From positions 2,056 to 66,055 of the forward strand of contig NZ_JAPMLN010000002.1 in NCBI RefSeq assembly GCF_026410405.1: a DNA stretch of 64,000 nt. Direction: 5' to 3'. Below the pieces are notes generated by a model. It worked only from the letters and a program-made list of their open reading frames with translations, was not told the origin of the DNA and did no database searches. Below are positions 55,442 through 64,000 of the stretch, piece after piece. The stretch is from Marinicella gelatinilytica (GTDB taxonomy: Bacteria; Pseudomonadota; Gammaproteobacteria; Xanthomonadales; Marinicellaceae). The translations under genes and the position numbers were made by a program. Numbering within the stretch: the stretch's first letter is position 1; the number at the start of each line of letters is the position of its first letter.

Positions 55442-55842
55442 TTGCCGATGTCTTTCGCCAGTTTGTCACCACCAGGGCTTTTATCACTGCCATAAGAATA
55501 AATATCAAAACTTTGGCCGTGCTGACTGCGCGCCGAAAACTGGTATGACTCACCCCATGGGTCGGTCAACTCTTTATCTTTAACATACGGCCCCATCCAC
55601 ATGGCATCGCCGCTGTCGTTGACCAATTGCTCTAAGCTGTTAGGTAAATTTCCGGTGTCTAAATAAAACTCTTGTACCGCAGCAGTGAGTTTCTGTACTT
55701 CTAATTGGGCCTGTTTATATTTGGCTTTATCTTGACCGCCGGTAACATTGCGCACCACCAAACCAAAAATAACCGCTAAGATGGTCATCACCACCAGAAC
55801 CTCAATTAAACTAAAACCTTGTTGTCTTCTTTTACTGTTCAT
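55432..55842 (-). CDS. gspG: Type II secretion major pseudopilin GspG
   Basis: This 136-residue protein is the main subunit of the pseudopilus. The leader MNSKRRQQG is cleaved before Phe in GFSLIEVLVVM. The C-terminal calcium-binding loop region with GSDKSPGGD is present. The ATG at 55840-55842 has GAGGAA upstream, so the seven-residue upstream extension is rejected. Confidence 0.95.
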   Translation of the reverse strand: MNSKRRQQGFSLIEVLVVMTILAVIFGLVVRNVTGGQDKAKYKQAQLEVQKLTAAVQEFYLDTGNLPNSLEQLVNDSGDAMWMGPYVKDKELTDPWGESYQFSARSQHGQSFDIYSYGSDKSPGGDKLAKDIGNWQ

Positions 55843-55855
55843 ATTTATTCCTCGT

Positions 55856-57067
55856 TTATCCAACTAATTCACTCATGTTCATCATCGGCATTAAGATGGC
55901 AAACACAATGGTAAAAATCATCGCCGCCAATACCAGCACCAAAGCTGGCACCAATACGGACAACATTCGGTCGATGGTGTTTTTTACTTCACCATCATAG
56001 GCATCGGAAGTGCGTACCAGCATGGCGTCTAAATGGCCGGTTTCTTCTCCCACACCTAATAGCTGTTGCGCCAGTTTCGGAAAAGACGCTTCTTTGGCCA
56101 ATGCCTCTGCCAAAGGTGAACCATGCTTTACTTTTTCTGTGGCATTGGCTATGGCTTGGGCAATCACCGTATTGGCCACCACTTTTTTTGCCACCATTAA
56201 ACCCGATAACAGCGGCACACCGCTGTCCACCAAAGTACCCAGAGTTCGCGTAAATTTAGCGGTTTCAACACGGGTAATCAATTCCCCGAATAACGGCAGT
56301 TTCAACTTTCGCTGATCCCAGCGGTAACGAAAATCAGGTTCTTTTAGTTTTTGTCGCAATAACAACACAACCACCACGACCACCAATACAATCAACCACC
56401 AAAAACTCTGCACCAAAGCAGCACCGGCAAAAACCACTTGCGTCAACATCGGCAATTCCACATTGGCATCGGCAAACAGCGGTTCAAATTTTGGCACCAC
56501 TTTTGCCAGTAATATAAATAAAGAACCCACCGACAGCACCAATAATATGGCCGGATAAATCATGGCAGAAACCACAGAATCCCGTAATTCCTTGGCGCTT
56601 TGCAAATATGTGTTTAAGCGTTCTAATGACGTTTCCAGGGTGCCACCCATTTCTCCGGCACGAACCATGTTGGTGTACATATTTGAGAACACACCATGTT
56701 GATCTTCCAGGGCGTCAGACAGAGTACCACCGCCACGCACTTTATCACGCACTTGTTCAATCATCGGGCGTAAGCGTTCATCATCATTGAGATCAATCAT
56801 GACTGAAAGTGAGCGATCCAACGGCATCCCGGAAGACAGCAAAGTGGCCAATTGTTCGGTAAAATGGTTCACTTGTTTGGCGCTCACTTTACTGCGTCTG
56901 GCGAGAAGGTTTTCCAATGAAAAACCGGGTTTGAGCTCTTTGGCCGAAATGGGCATATTACCCGCATCTTGAATTTTAGCAATCACTTCGGCTTTTGACA
57001 GTGCTTCAATCTGACCTTCCAAAGGCTCACCGGCAGGGGTGATGGCTTTATAAATAAACTGCGCCAT
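55856..57067 (-). CDS. gspF: Type II secretion inner-membrane protein GspF
   Basis: This 403-residue protein has two T2SSF domains (about 70-195 and 270-395), each starting with FTEQLATLLSSGMPL or FTRTLGTLVDSGVPL, with three membrane segments. It is the platform protein that contacts GspE. Its start overlaps the gspE stop by one base (TAATG). Confidence 0.96.
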   Translation of the reverse strand: MAQFIYKAITPAGEPLEGQIEALSKAEVIAKIQDAGNMPISAKELKPGFSLENLLARRSKVSAKQVNHFTEQLATLLSSGMPLDRSLSVMIDLNDDERLRPMIEQVRDKVRGGGTLSDALEDQHGVFSNMYTNMVRAGEMGGTLETSLERLNTYLQSAKELRDSVVSAMIYPAILLVLSVGSLFILLAKVVPKFEPLFADANVELPMLTQVVFAGAALVQSFWWLIVLVVVVVVLLLRQKLKEPDFRYRWDQRKLKLPLFGELITRVETAKFTRTLGTLVDSGVPLLSGLMVAKKVVANTVIAQAIANATEKVKHGSPLAEALAKEASFPKLAQQLLGVGEETGHLDAMLVRTSDAYDGEVKNTIDRMLSVLVPALVLVLAAMIFTIVFAILMPMMNMSELVG

Positions 57068-58800
57068 TATGCGTGCGACACCCGGATGACTTCTTCAAAA
57101 CTGGTGTCACCATCCAAACATTTCAGCAGGCCGTCCTCGTACATGGTAAGCATGCCTTCACGCTGTGCCTGAACCTGTATCTCACCGGCAGTGGCGCCTT
57201 TCATCACCATTCTTTTGAGTTCTTCGGTCATCACCAAGCATTCCAAAATAGACATTCGGCCGGCATAACCTGTGGGATTTTCTTTGGATGGTTGCGGCCG
57301 ATAAAAATGATAGTCATCTTGTTCTTTAAGCTGTCTTAAACCCAGTTCTTCCACCATTTCCGGCATGACTTGATAGCGTTCCATACTGGATTTGTCTAAT
57401 CGCCGCACCAAACGTTGTGCCAATAAGCCATTAACCGTCGAAGTTAATAAATAATCCTCAACCCCCATATCAATCATTCGCGTGATACCACCGGCAGCTG
57501 AATTGGTGTGAATGGTGGATAATACTAAGTGACCGGTTAAAGCCGATTGAATGGCTATTTTAGCGGTCTCTAAATCCCGCATCTCACCAATCATAATAAT
57601 GTCAGGGTCTTGACGAACAATGGCTCTTAAAGCACTGGAAAAGTCCAACCCAATGGATGATTTGGCCTGAATCTGATTAATGCCGGTGAGCTGATACTCC
57701 ACCGGATCTTCCACTGTGATAATTTTACGGTCTTCCGTGTTTAAACGCTGTAATGCGGTATAAAGGGTGGTGGTTTTACCACTACCTGTGGGGCCGGTGA
57801 CCAACAAAATCCCATGGGGCATGCCCAACACTTTTAAAAAAGGTTTTAGGGTGTGATCGCGAAAACCCAATTTATTAAAATCAAAAACAATGCTTTCTCG
57901 ATCCAAAATACGCATCACCACCGATTCACCATAGGACGTTGGCACCGTGGATACCCGTAAATCCAATTCTTTACCCTGCACCCGCAGCATAATACGACCA
58001 TCTTGTGGCAATCGCCGTTCAGCGATATTCAATTTGGCCATAATTTTAATCCGAGAAATCACTGCCGCCGTGGAGCGTGCCGGTGGCGATTCCACTTCAT
58101 GTAAAACGCCATCCAAACGATAACGGACCTTGAGACGGTTCTCAAAAGGTTCGATATGGATGTCCGATGCCCGAGATTCTACCGCCCGTTGCATGATCAT
58201 ATTGACCAAGCGAATAACCGGCGCCTCCGAGGCCAAGTCTTTTAAATGCTCAACATCCTCTTCTTCACCACTGTCATCACCCAAACCTTCGACGATTTGC
58301 CCCATCGCTGACTTCCCGCCACCGTAAAGTTTTTCAATGGTATTCTCTACTTCAGATGGCATACCTATTTTAATGATAATGTCTTTATCAGCCACCATCT
58401 GAATCGACTTTAACAGATAATCCAGATAAGGATAAACCATGACCACGGTAATGGATTTCTCATCTTCGGCAATCGGCACAAATTGAGATTCTCGCATAAA
58501 GCGAATAGGAAACTCCGCATTAACATTGGTGGTATCGGGAATATCATCTTCATTAATCAGCGGCAAATCCATCATTTCATGCAAACTCAATGCCACATCG
58601 CGCTCTGAAGCCAAGCCCAGCCGCACCAAAAGGGGTACCAATGAAACACTGAAGCTTTCTTTGTTTAAGCGAATACCGCGTTGCAGATCATCTTCTTTTA
58701 ATCGACCTTTTTCCACCAAATATCCACTGAGACGGGTTTCAAAATCCGGCTCCGGTAATTTAATTTCGGCTTGTTCTTTTGTTAATACGTTTTCTGACAT
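57067..58800 (-). CDS. gspE: Type II secretion ATPase GspE (XpsE-like)
   Basis: This 577-residue cytoplasmic motor has an N-terminal domain (about 20-170) that binds GspL. Its core has Walker A GPTGSGKTT, Asp and His boxes, and Walker B region DPDIIMIGEMRD. The zinc-binding tetracysteine (CxxC...CxxC) of many GspE proteins is absent from the region after LLAQRLVRR. From memory, Xanthomonas and Xylella ATPases share this lack. A small hairpin (CCACC/GGTGG, 58819-58833) precedes the gene. It is the first gene of the operon, and no strong promoter was found in 58801-58993. Confidence 0.95.
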   Translation of the reverse strand: MSENVLTKEQAEIKLPEPDFETRLSGYLVEKGRLKEDDLQRGIRLNKESFSVSLVPLLVRLGLASERDVALSLHEMMDLPLINEDDIPDTTNVNAEFPIRFMRESQFVPIAEDEKSITVVMVYPYLDYLLKSIQMVADKDIIIKIGMPSEVENTIEKLYGGGKSAMGQIVEGLGDDSGEEEDVEHLKDLASEAPVIRLVNMIMQRAVESRASDIHIEPFENRLKVRYRLDGVLHEVESPPARSTAAVISRIKIMAKLNIAERRLPQDGRIMLRVQGKELDLRVSTVPTSYGESVVMRILDRESIVFDFNKLGFRDHTLKPFLKVLGMPHGILLVTGPTGSGKTTTLYTALQRLNTEDRKIITVEDPVEYQLTGINQIQAKSSIGLDFSSALRAIVRQDPDIIMIGEMRDLETAKIAIQSALTGHLVLSTIHTNSAAGGITRMIDMGVEDYLLTSTVNGLLAQRLVRRLDKSSMERYQVMPEMVEELGLRQLKEQDDYHFYRPQPSKENPTGYAGRMSILECLVMTEELKRMVMKGATAGEIQVQAQREGMLTMYEDGLLKCLDGDTSFEEVIRVSHA

Positions 58801-58993
58801 AATATTTTCTTACTTCATCCACCCTGTAGGTGGTTTAAGACAGCTGTTAACAGTCAAAGTTCTTTTGGCCTGTTCTGTGAAAACCCAACAGCCGTTTAAA
58901 ATTGATAATTACGGGCTGTATCATATTGTCTTAGAAGGTTAAACCTCATAAAGACCCCATTAAAAGTCGTTAAAGCTTCAAACCTAATATTTT

Positions 58994-59599
58994 CTATGAA
59001 TGCTCAGCTTGACGCCACTCGATTAATTTTTCAATGAATTTATGATTTAACACAATCCATAAAATAATCGGCACCACCGGCGTTAAAATCAAATACGACA
59101 ATTGATACATGGCAGCCACTAAATTATGACTCACGCCGGTGGCATTGATGGCCTGAAAAGCGGCACCACCGGAAAACAATAAGGTTTTACAAGTCTCCCA
59201 TATAACACCATTGGTCTGCACCAAACAAACCACCAGATAAGCCACCAAAACATGAAGAATTTTTTTCTTATACGTTAAATCAGGAACAGATATGGTTAAA
59301 CCAGTAAACACCGCCAAACCATAACCATAAATCATTGGGTTAACGGTTACATCTAATACCGCCAGATTTTCTTCTTGACCGGCAAATTGTTGTTCAGGAA
59401 ATATCAAAGTTTCCACTGTTAATAAGTACTGATTCTGGCTAATACCATTAAATAAATCCGGTTGCCAAAATGTCAGTATCCATTCTGCTAAATAGTGAAC
59501 CGGCAAAACCAATAAGGTGGCCGCTGTGAACCATATAAAAAAGCACAGCGGCAAATAAAGCACCGAACTGATTAATAATTCTTTAATGGGTGATTTCAT
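58994..59599 (-). CDS. Exosortase H-associated membrane protein
   Basis: The protein has 201 residues and about four membrane segments. NPMIYGYGLAVF in the middle and YQLSYLILTPVVPIILWIVL with NHKFIEKL at the end match, as I recall, the small membrane proteins encoded beside exosortase H in IPTL-CTERM genomes. It probably assists sorting of such proteins at the inner membrane. Exosortase H itself, with its Cys/Arg/His active site, is not in this window. It lies 15 bases after purL, so the two may share a transcript. Confidence 0.72.
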   Translation of the reverse strand: MKSPIKELLISSVLYLPLCFFIWFTAATLLVLPVHYLAEWILTFWQPDLFNGISQNQYLLTVETLIFPEQQFAGQEENLAVLDVTVNPMIYGYGLAVFTGLTISVPDLTYKKKILHVLVAYLVVCLVQTNGVIWETCKTLLFSGGAAFQAINATGVSHNLVAAMYQLSYLILTPVVPIILWIVLNHKFIEKLIEWRQAEHS

Positions 59600-59614
59600 T
59601 TAGCAGTTCATTCA

Positions 59615-62600
59615 TTAATTCAGAAACATACGTGCATTATAAAACATACGTTGCCACGGTGATGAATCCTGCCAGTCTGATGGAGACCAAGACATTTGTA
59701 CACCTCGAAAAACCCGCTCGGGATGCGGCATCATAGCCAAAACCCGACCGTCATCATTACTGACAGCAGCCACCGAAGACTCAGAGCCATTGGGATTAAA
59801 CGGATAGCGCATGGTCTTTTTGCCCTGATTATCGGCATAATGAGCAGCGCTTATACTGTTGTTAACATCACCATCAAAAACAGCCCGGCCTTCACCGTGG
59901 GCGATGGCCACAGGAATAACAGCACCGGCCATATCTTTAAAGAACATATTATGACTATCAGCAATGCGTAAAGAAGAAAAACGGGCTTCAAATTGGCCAC
60001 TGTGATTGGCCACAAAATCAGGCCAGTCCGAGGTTCCCGGAATAATCTCTCGCAACCCTGAAAACATTTGGCAACCATTGCAAACACCTAAGGCAAATCG
60101 ATTGTTGTCTTGAAAAAAATCACTGAACATTGTTCGTAGTGCCTGGTTAAACAAAATACTTTTGGCCCAACCTTGCCCGGCACCCAAAACATCACCGTAA
60201 GAAAAGCCACCACAGGCCACAATGCCCTGATAGCCTGACAAGTGTTTAGTGCCACTAATTAACAATGACATGGGCACATCATCACAATCAAAACCCGCGC
60301 GCATAAAAGCAGCAGCCATTTCATTTTGACCATTGACACCTTGTTCTCTCAAAATGGCAACCTTTGGCCTTGTGGAGTTGATATAGGGCGCCATTATTTT
60401 TTCACTAAAATCAAAATCCACTTGTGGTGATATGCCGGGGTTAATTTCACTGATCAGCGCAAATTCGCTTTCACAATCAGACGAGTGATCTCGGCGAGTT
60501 GCCATTTCATGGCTGGTTTGTGACCATATCTTTTGTAACTCGCCACGAGATTGTCTGTACTCTCCCTGATCATGTTTAATAAGCAATTCGTCGCGGTCAT
60601 TAGGTTGTCCCAGTTGAACGGTGAATTGTGATAAATTGTGGGTATCCAGCAATGACTCAACATCCGCCAAGGCCTCTGCCTTGACTTCAACCACCACACC
60701 GGGCTCTTCATTAAACAAGCTCGCCCAGACATCACCTGAGATATTAATGTCCATACCACAATGACCGGCAAAACACATTTCTGCCAAAGTCGTTATCAAG
60801 CCGCCATCTGAGCGATCATGACAGGCTGATAGCAACGAACCCTCAATGGCATCTGCCATAAAAGCAAATAACTGTTTTAATAATTCCGGCTGATCTAAAT
60901 CAGGGCTGTTCTCTCCGAGTTGGTTCTGAATTTGATATAAAACAGAACCACCCAAGCGCTGCTGTCCAGCAGCCAAGTCAATCAAAAGTATCGTCGATTT
61001 TTTATCACCGCTGAGTTGCGGTGTGAGGTGGTGTCGCACATCATTGAGAGGCGCAAAAGCCGATATCACTAATGACAAAGGCGAGGTAACGGCACAATCT
61101 TGTCCAAAATCGTTACGCCAGCTGGTGTGCATTGACATGGAATCCTTGCCCACCGGAATACCGATGTCCAACTGTGGGCATAAGGCCATCCCAATGGCCT
61201 CAACTGCTTCATAGAGTGCCTGGAACTCACCATCCTCACTGCTGGCAACCATCCAATTGGCTGATAATTTAACCTGACTTAAATCACGTAAACCGGTTCC
61301 GGCTAGATTGGTCAGTGCCTCAGTGACGGCCATACGCGCTGATGCCGCCGGGTTTAACAGTGCCAGTGGTGTCCGTTCACCAATCGCCATCGCCTCACCG
61401 GCAAAACCATCATAATCCCGTAACGTTATGCCACAATTGGCCACCGGAATTTGCCAAGGACCAACCATTTGGTCACGGTGCACCAAACCAGTGACGGTGC
61501 GATCACCGATGGTGATTAAATATTGTTTGCTGGCTACTGTTGGAAATGACAACACCTGGTTAATGGCCTCCCACAAATCAGTAATTTGGGTTTTAAATGG
61601 CTCTACCAATGGCTTTCGGGTGGTAATATTGATATCAGTTTGCGGGGTGTTGCCAAACAACAAGTCCATCGGAATATTCACCGCATCTTGTTTTAATAAC
61701 GCATCACTCACTCGCAAAGTTTGTTCAGCCGTGGCTTGTCCCATGACTGCCACCGGGCAACGTTCTTGTTCACAGAGCGCTTTAAAGTCATGCAACAGTT
61801 CAGGTTTGATTGACAAGACATAACGTTCCTGCGACTCATTACACCAAATCTCCATGGGTGACATGGAAACATGATCAATCTGCAAACGTCTGAGCTCAAT
61901 ATCGCCGCCCAACTGAGCATCATCCAAAATTTCAGGAATGGCATTTGATAAACCACCGGCACCGACATCATGTATGGAACGAATCGGACTGTTATCACCT
62001 CGATACCAACAACGGTTGATGACCTCTTGGCAACGCCGCTGCATTTCCGGATTACCGCGTTGTACTGAAGCAAAATCTAATTCCTCTTGGCCATCTGCAC
62101 TACTAACGGAACTAGCTGCACCACCACCTAAGCCAATCAGCATAGCTGGTCCACCCAAAACGATTATGTAATCACCGGCTTGGGTGTCTTGTTTGCGGGT
62201 ATGAATGTCATTAATACTACCCATACCACCTGCTAACATAATCGGTTTATGGTAACCGCGCCAACGGTCATCGGCAGGATTTTTAATTTCAAAACTTCGA
62301 AAGTAACCAACGATATTCGGACGGCCAAACTCATTGTTAAAGGCCGCGGCACCGATGGGGCCTTTTTGCATGATATCAAAGGCTGATGCCATGCGATTTG
62401 GTTTACCCGGTAATTGTTGTTCCCAAGGTTGAGCGTTGCCCGGAATATTCAAATGGCTCACCGAAAAACCTGTTAACCCGGCTTTCGTCATGGCACCTTG
62501 GCCGGTGGCAGCCTCATCCCTGATTTCCCCACCTGAACCGGTGGCGGCTCCGGCAAACGGTTCAATGGCTGTGGGGTGATTGTGGGTTTCAACTTTAATT

Positions 62601-63454
62601 AGAACATTAATGAGCTGCTCTTGTTTTTGATACTGTCCTTGTTTATCTATAATCAAACGCTGTCCATGACCACCGGAAAACACTGCGGCATTGTCTTTAT
62701 AGGCGGATAAAGCCGGTTCAGAAGTACGGGCTTCTGTGTTCTTAATCATCTTAAACAATGACATGGCTTGCGCTTCACTGTCAATGGTCCAGTCGGCATT
62801 GAATATTTTATGTCGACAATGCTCGGAATTGGCTTGCGCAAACATCATTAACTCAACATCTGTTGGGTTTTTTCCCAAGGCTTGATAATGCTGACTTAAA
62901 TAACTAATTTCCTCGTTACTTAACGCCAAGCCCAAAGACTTGTTTAAATCATGGAGTGCTGAATCACCGTCACGATCCAATGGCACTTCAGTTAATTCTT
63001 TGGGTGATTGATGATCAAACATTTGATGCAAGGCAGAATGGCTCTGATATAGTGCCTCTGTCATGCGGTCATAAAAGATTTTAGAATTGTGCTGCTTATT
63101 TGGATTTTCTGCGAACGTAATCAATCGACCGGCTTCAACTCGGCGTACCTGATGCAAACCACAATGATGAAAAATGTCGGTGGCTTTACTTGACCAAGGA
63201 GAGATGGTGCCAGGTCTAGGGAACACTGTCAGTGTATTTTGTGAAAACGGCAATGACGCTGTTTGGGCATTCAATAAACGTACGATTTTGTCACGATCTG
63301 CAGGCACCAGCGTTTGACTAACTTCTAATACATAAACTGATTTTATATCGACAATTTCAGGCCAATTATTCTCCTGAGCAATTTCGTTCAACTTGGCTTT
63401 TTTGAAGGTTGAAAAAGCATCACCGCCCAGTAATGTAACCCATGTTAGCGACAT
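59615..63454 (-). CDS. purL: Phosphoribosylformylglycinamidine synthase
   Basis: This 1279-residue enzyme carries out the fourth step of purine synthesis. The long single-chain form has an N-terminal domain, a synthetase core with GAATGSGGEIRDE (about residue 305) and a C-terminal glutaminase. The glutaminase nucleophile is in GVCNGCQMFSG and its His/Glu region in HGEGRA and PHPERVF. Length and order match the gammaproteobacterial enzyme. GGAA precedes the ATG. No PurR box was seen upstream. Confidence 0.97.
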   Translation of the reverse strand: MSLTWVTLLGGDAFSTFKKAKLNEIAQENNWPEIVDIKSVYVLEVSQTLVPADRDKIVRLLNAQTASLPFSQNTLTVFPRPGTISPWSSKATDIFHHCGLHQVRRVEAGRLITFAENPNKQHNSKIFYDRMTEALYQSHSALHQMFDHQSPKELTEVPLDRDGDSALHDLNKSLGLALSNEEISYLSQHYQALGKNPTDVELMMFAQANSEHCRHKIFNADWTIDSEAQAMSLFKMIKNTEARTSEPALSAYKDNAAVFSGGHGQRLIIDKQGQYQKQEQLINVLIKVETHNHPTAIEPFAGAATGSGGEIRDEAATGQGAMTKAGLTGFSVSHLNIPGNAQPWEQQLPGKPNRMASAFDIMQKGPIGAAAFNNEFGRPNIVGYFRSFEIKNPADDRWRGYHKPIMLAGGMGSINDIHTRKQDTQAGDYIIVLGGPAMLIGLGGGAASSVSSADGQEELDFASVQRGNPEMQRRCQEVINRCWYRGDNSPIRSIHDVGAGGLSNAIPEILDDAQLGGDIELRRLQIDHVSMSPMEIWCNESQERYVLSIKPELLHDFKALCEQERCPVAVMGQATAEQTLRVSDALLKQDAVNIPMDLLFGNTPQTDINITTRKPLVEPFKTQITDLWEAINQVLSFPTVASKQYLITIGDRTVTGLVHRDQMVGPWQIPVANCGITLRDYDGFAGEAMAIGERTPLALLNPAASARMAVTEALTNLAGTGLRDLSQVKLSANWMVASSEDGEFQALYEAVEAIGMALCPQLDIGIPVGKDSMSMHTSWRNDFGQDCAVTSPLSLVISAFAPLNDVRHHLTPQLSGDKKSTILLIDLAAGQQRLGGSVLYQIQNQLGENSPDLDQPELLKQLFAFMADAIEGSLLSACHDRSDGGLITTLAEMCFAGHCGMDINISGDVWASLFNEEPGVVVEVKAEALADVESLLDTHNLSQFTVQLGQPNDRDELLIKHDQGEYRQSRGELQKIWSQTSHEMATRRDHSSDCESEFALISEINPGISPQVDFDFSEKIMAPYINSTRPKVAILREQGVNGQNEMAAAFMRAGFDCDDVPMSLLISGTKHLSGYQGIVACGGFSYGDVLGAGQGWAKSILFNQALRTMFSDFFQDNNRFALGVCNGCQMFSGLREIIPGTSDWPDFVANHSGQFEARFSSLRIADSHNMFFKDMAGAVIPVAIAHGEGRAVFDGDVNNSISAAHYADNQGKKTMRYPFNPNGSESSVAAVSNDDGRVLAMMPHPERVFRGVQMSWSPSDWQDSSPWQRMFYNARMFLN

Positions 63455-63514
63455 AATAATTCCACAAAAACGACAAAGCCGATATTTTAACGCAAAACAG
63501 CTTTAGTTTTCCCA

Positions 63515-63542
63515 CAAAAAAGCCCACCATTGAGGCAGGCTT
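63515..63542 (-). terminator. Rho-independent terminator of dsbC
   Basis: AAGCCCACC (63520-63528) pairs with GGCAGGCTT (63534-63542), nine pairs including two G-T, around a five-base loop. On the minus strand a run of six U residues follows (63520-63515). It ends the dsbC transcript before purL. Confidence 0.8.
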
Positions 63543-63566
63543 CATTTAAAACTAATCTGAAATATT

Positions 63567-64000
63567 TTATTGGGATGCTTTTAACGCATCCAACTGTTGT
63601 TTTAACCGTTGCGGCGGGACATAGCCCGGCATCATGGTGCCATCTTTTAATACCAAAGCAGGGGTTCCGGTTACACCGGTGGCAATGCCGGCTTTATACT
63701 GTTCAGCTACCGGATTATCACATTGCTTTTGCGCCACTTGTGATCCGGCCTTGGCTTCATCCATGGCTTTGTGTTGATCAGCCGCGCACCATACACTAAC
63801 CGCTTTATCGTAAGACGCTGTTTTTAAACCAGAACGTGGGAAAAATAAATATGAAATTCCGATACCTAAATCATTATACGCCTGCATTTCACTGTGTAAT
63901 TGTCGGCAATAGCCACAGTCAATGTCCGTAAAAACAGTCACTTCGTAGTCCATTTGTTCCGGAAAATAGTTAATTCGAGAGGCTTCACCAAATTCAGACA
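63567..64000 (-). CDS. dsbC: Thiol:disulphide interchange protein DsbC (5' part beyond right edge)
   Basis: This is the C-terminal part of a periplasmic disulphide isomerase. The frame stays open to the edge of the window, so the start and the dimerisation domain are missing. DCGYCRQLH is the CxxC active site of the thioredoxin fold, and GTPALVLKDG carries the cis-Pro loop. A second Cys pair (in VWCAAD and KQCDNP) matches the structural disulphide of DsbC. It would fit folding of the many Cys-containing exported proteins in this region. Confidence 0.9.
   Translation of the reverse strand, partial: SEFGEASRINYFPEQMDYEVTVFTDIDCGYCRQLHSEMQAYNDLGIGISYLFFPRSGLKTASYDKAVSVWCAADQHKAMDEAKAGSQVAQKQCDNPVAEQYKAGIATGVTGTPALVLKDGTMMPGYVPPQRLKQQLDALKASQ

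Noticed and set aside
63455-63514. PurR-type operator before purL
   Set aside because: The short segment contains TTTTGCGTTAAAAT, but no ACGCAAACGTTTGCGT-like palindrome.
1-64000. CRISPR arrays, tRNA genes, insertion sequences, phage genes
   Set aside because: No regularly spaced repeats, cloverleaf-like intergenic segments, transposase or integrase motifs were seen in reading the gaps. The gaps are mostly too short for such elements.

Overview
The window is chromosomal DNA from a Gram-negative gammaproteobacterium. The evidence is outer-membrane genes (bamD, lpoA, dolP), a type II secretion operon, an Rnf complex and a gammaproteobacterial rRNA leader. The DNA looks moderately AT-rich. The type II gene order (E-F-G-H-I-J-K-L-M-N-D) is the Xanthomonas xps order. 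Together with an IPTL-CTERM-like protein and an exosortase-H-associated membrane protein, this points to a relative of the Xanthomonadales, perhaps Marinicella-like. That placement is inference. No plasmid, phage, insertion sequence, CRISPR array or tRNA gene was seen.

Layout. 1-470: three tandem promoters and the leader of an rRNA operon that reads leftward off the window; 16S should begin just outside it. 587-7511 (minus): a cytochrome c5-like protein, a seven-gene pantothenate/CoA operon (panG-panB-panC-coaC-coaB-coaX-panD) covering ketoisovalerate and aspartate to 4'-phosphopantetheine, then marC and bamD. 7546-9414 (plus): rluD and pgeF. 9428-14302 (minus): oxyR, pepN and tatABC. 14416-18616: an IPTL-CTERM-like secreted protein, and a TetR regulator divergent from fadE with two candidate operators. 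18668-28458: glnE, a DUF4124 protein, pssA, a GAF-phosphatase-kinase signalling protein, an S9 peptidase and metG. 28481-33831 (plus): rnfABCDGE and a GIY-YIG gene. 33828-37453: dolP, yraN and lpoA, divergent from rsmI.

37434-45969 (minus) appears to be one eight-gene operon. It encodes an exported two-repeat Cys protein, a parvulin-like protein, Wzm/Wzt glycan ABC export, two GT2 glycosyltransferases, a methyltransferase and an unfamiliar 600-residue glycosyltransferase-like protein. A large exported protein with its own promoter and terminator lies upstream (46091-47584). 47800-58800 (minus) is the type II secretion operon plus a trailing lipoprotein. 58994-64000 (minus) carries the exosortase-H-associated protein, purL and a dsbC gene cut by the right edge.

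Working together: Tat, type II secretion, the glycan ABC exporter, the exosortase-H accessory and the LpoA/BamD/DolP envelope factors suggest a cell that invests in surface and secreted proteins. The CoA operon is the most self-contained metabolic unit. The only stretch over 300 bases without a gene is 1-586, which holds the rRNA promoters and leader and one terminator.
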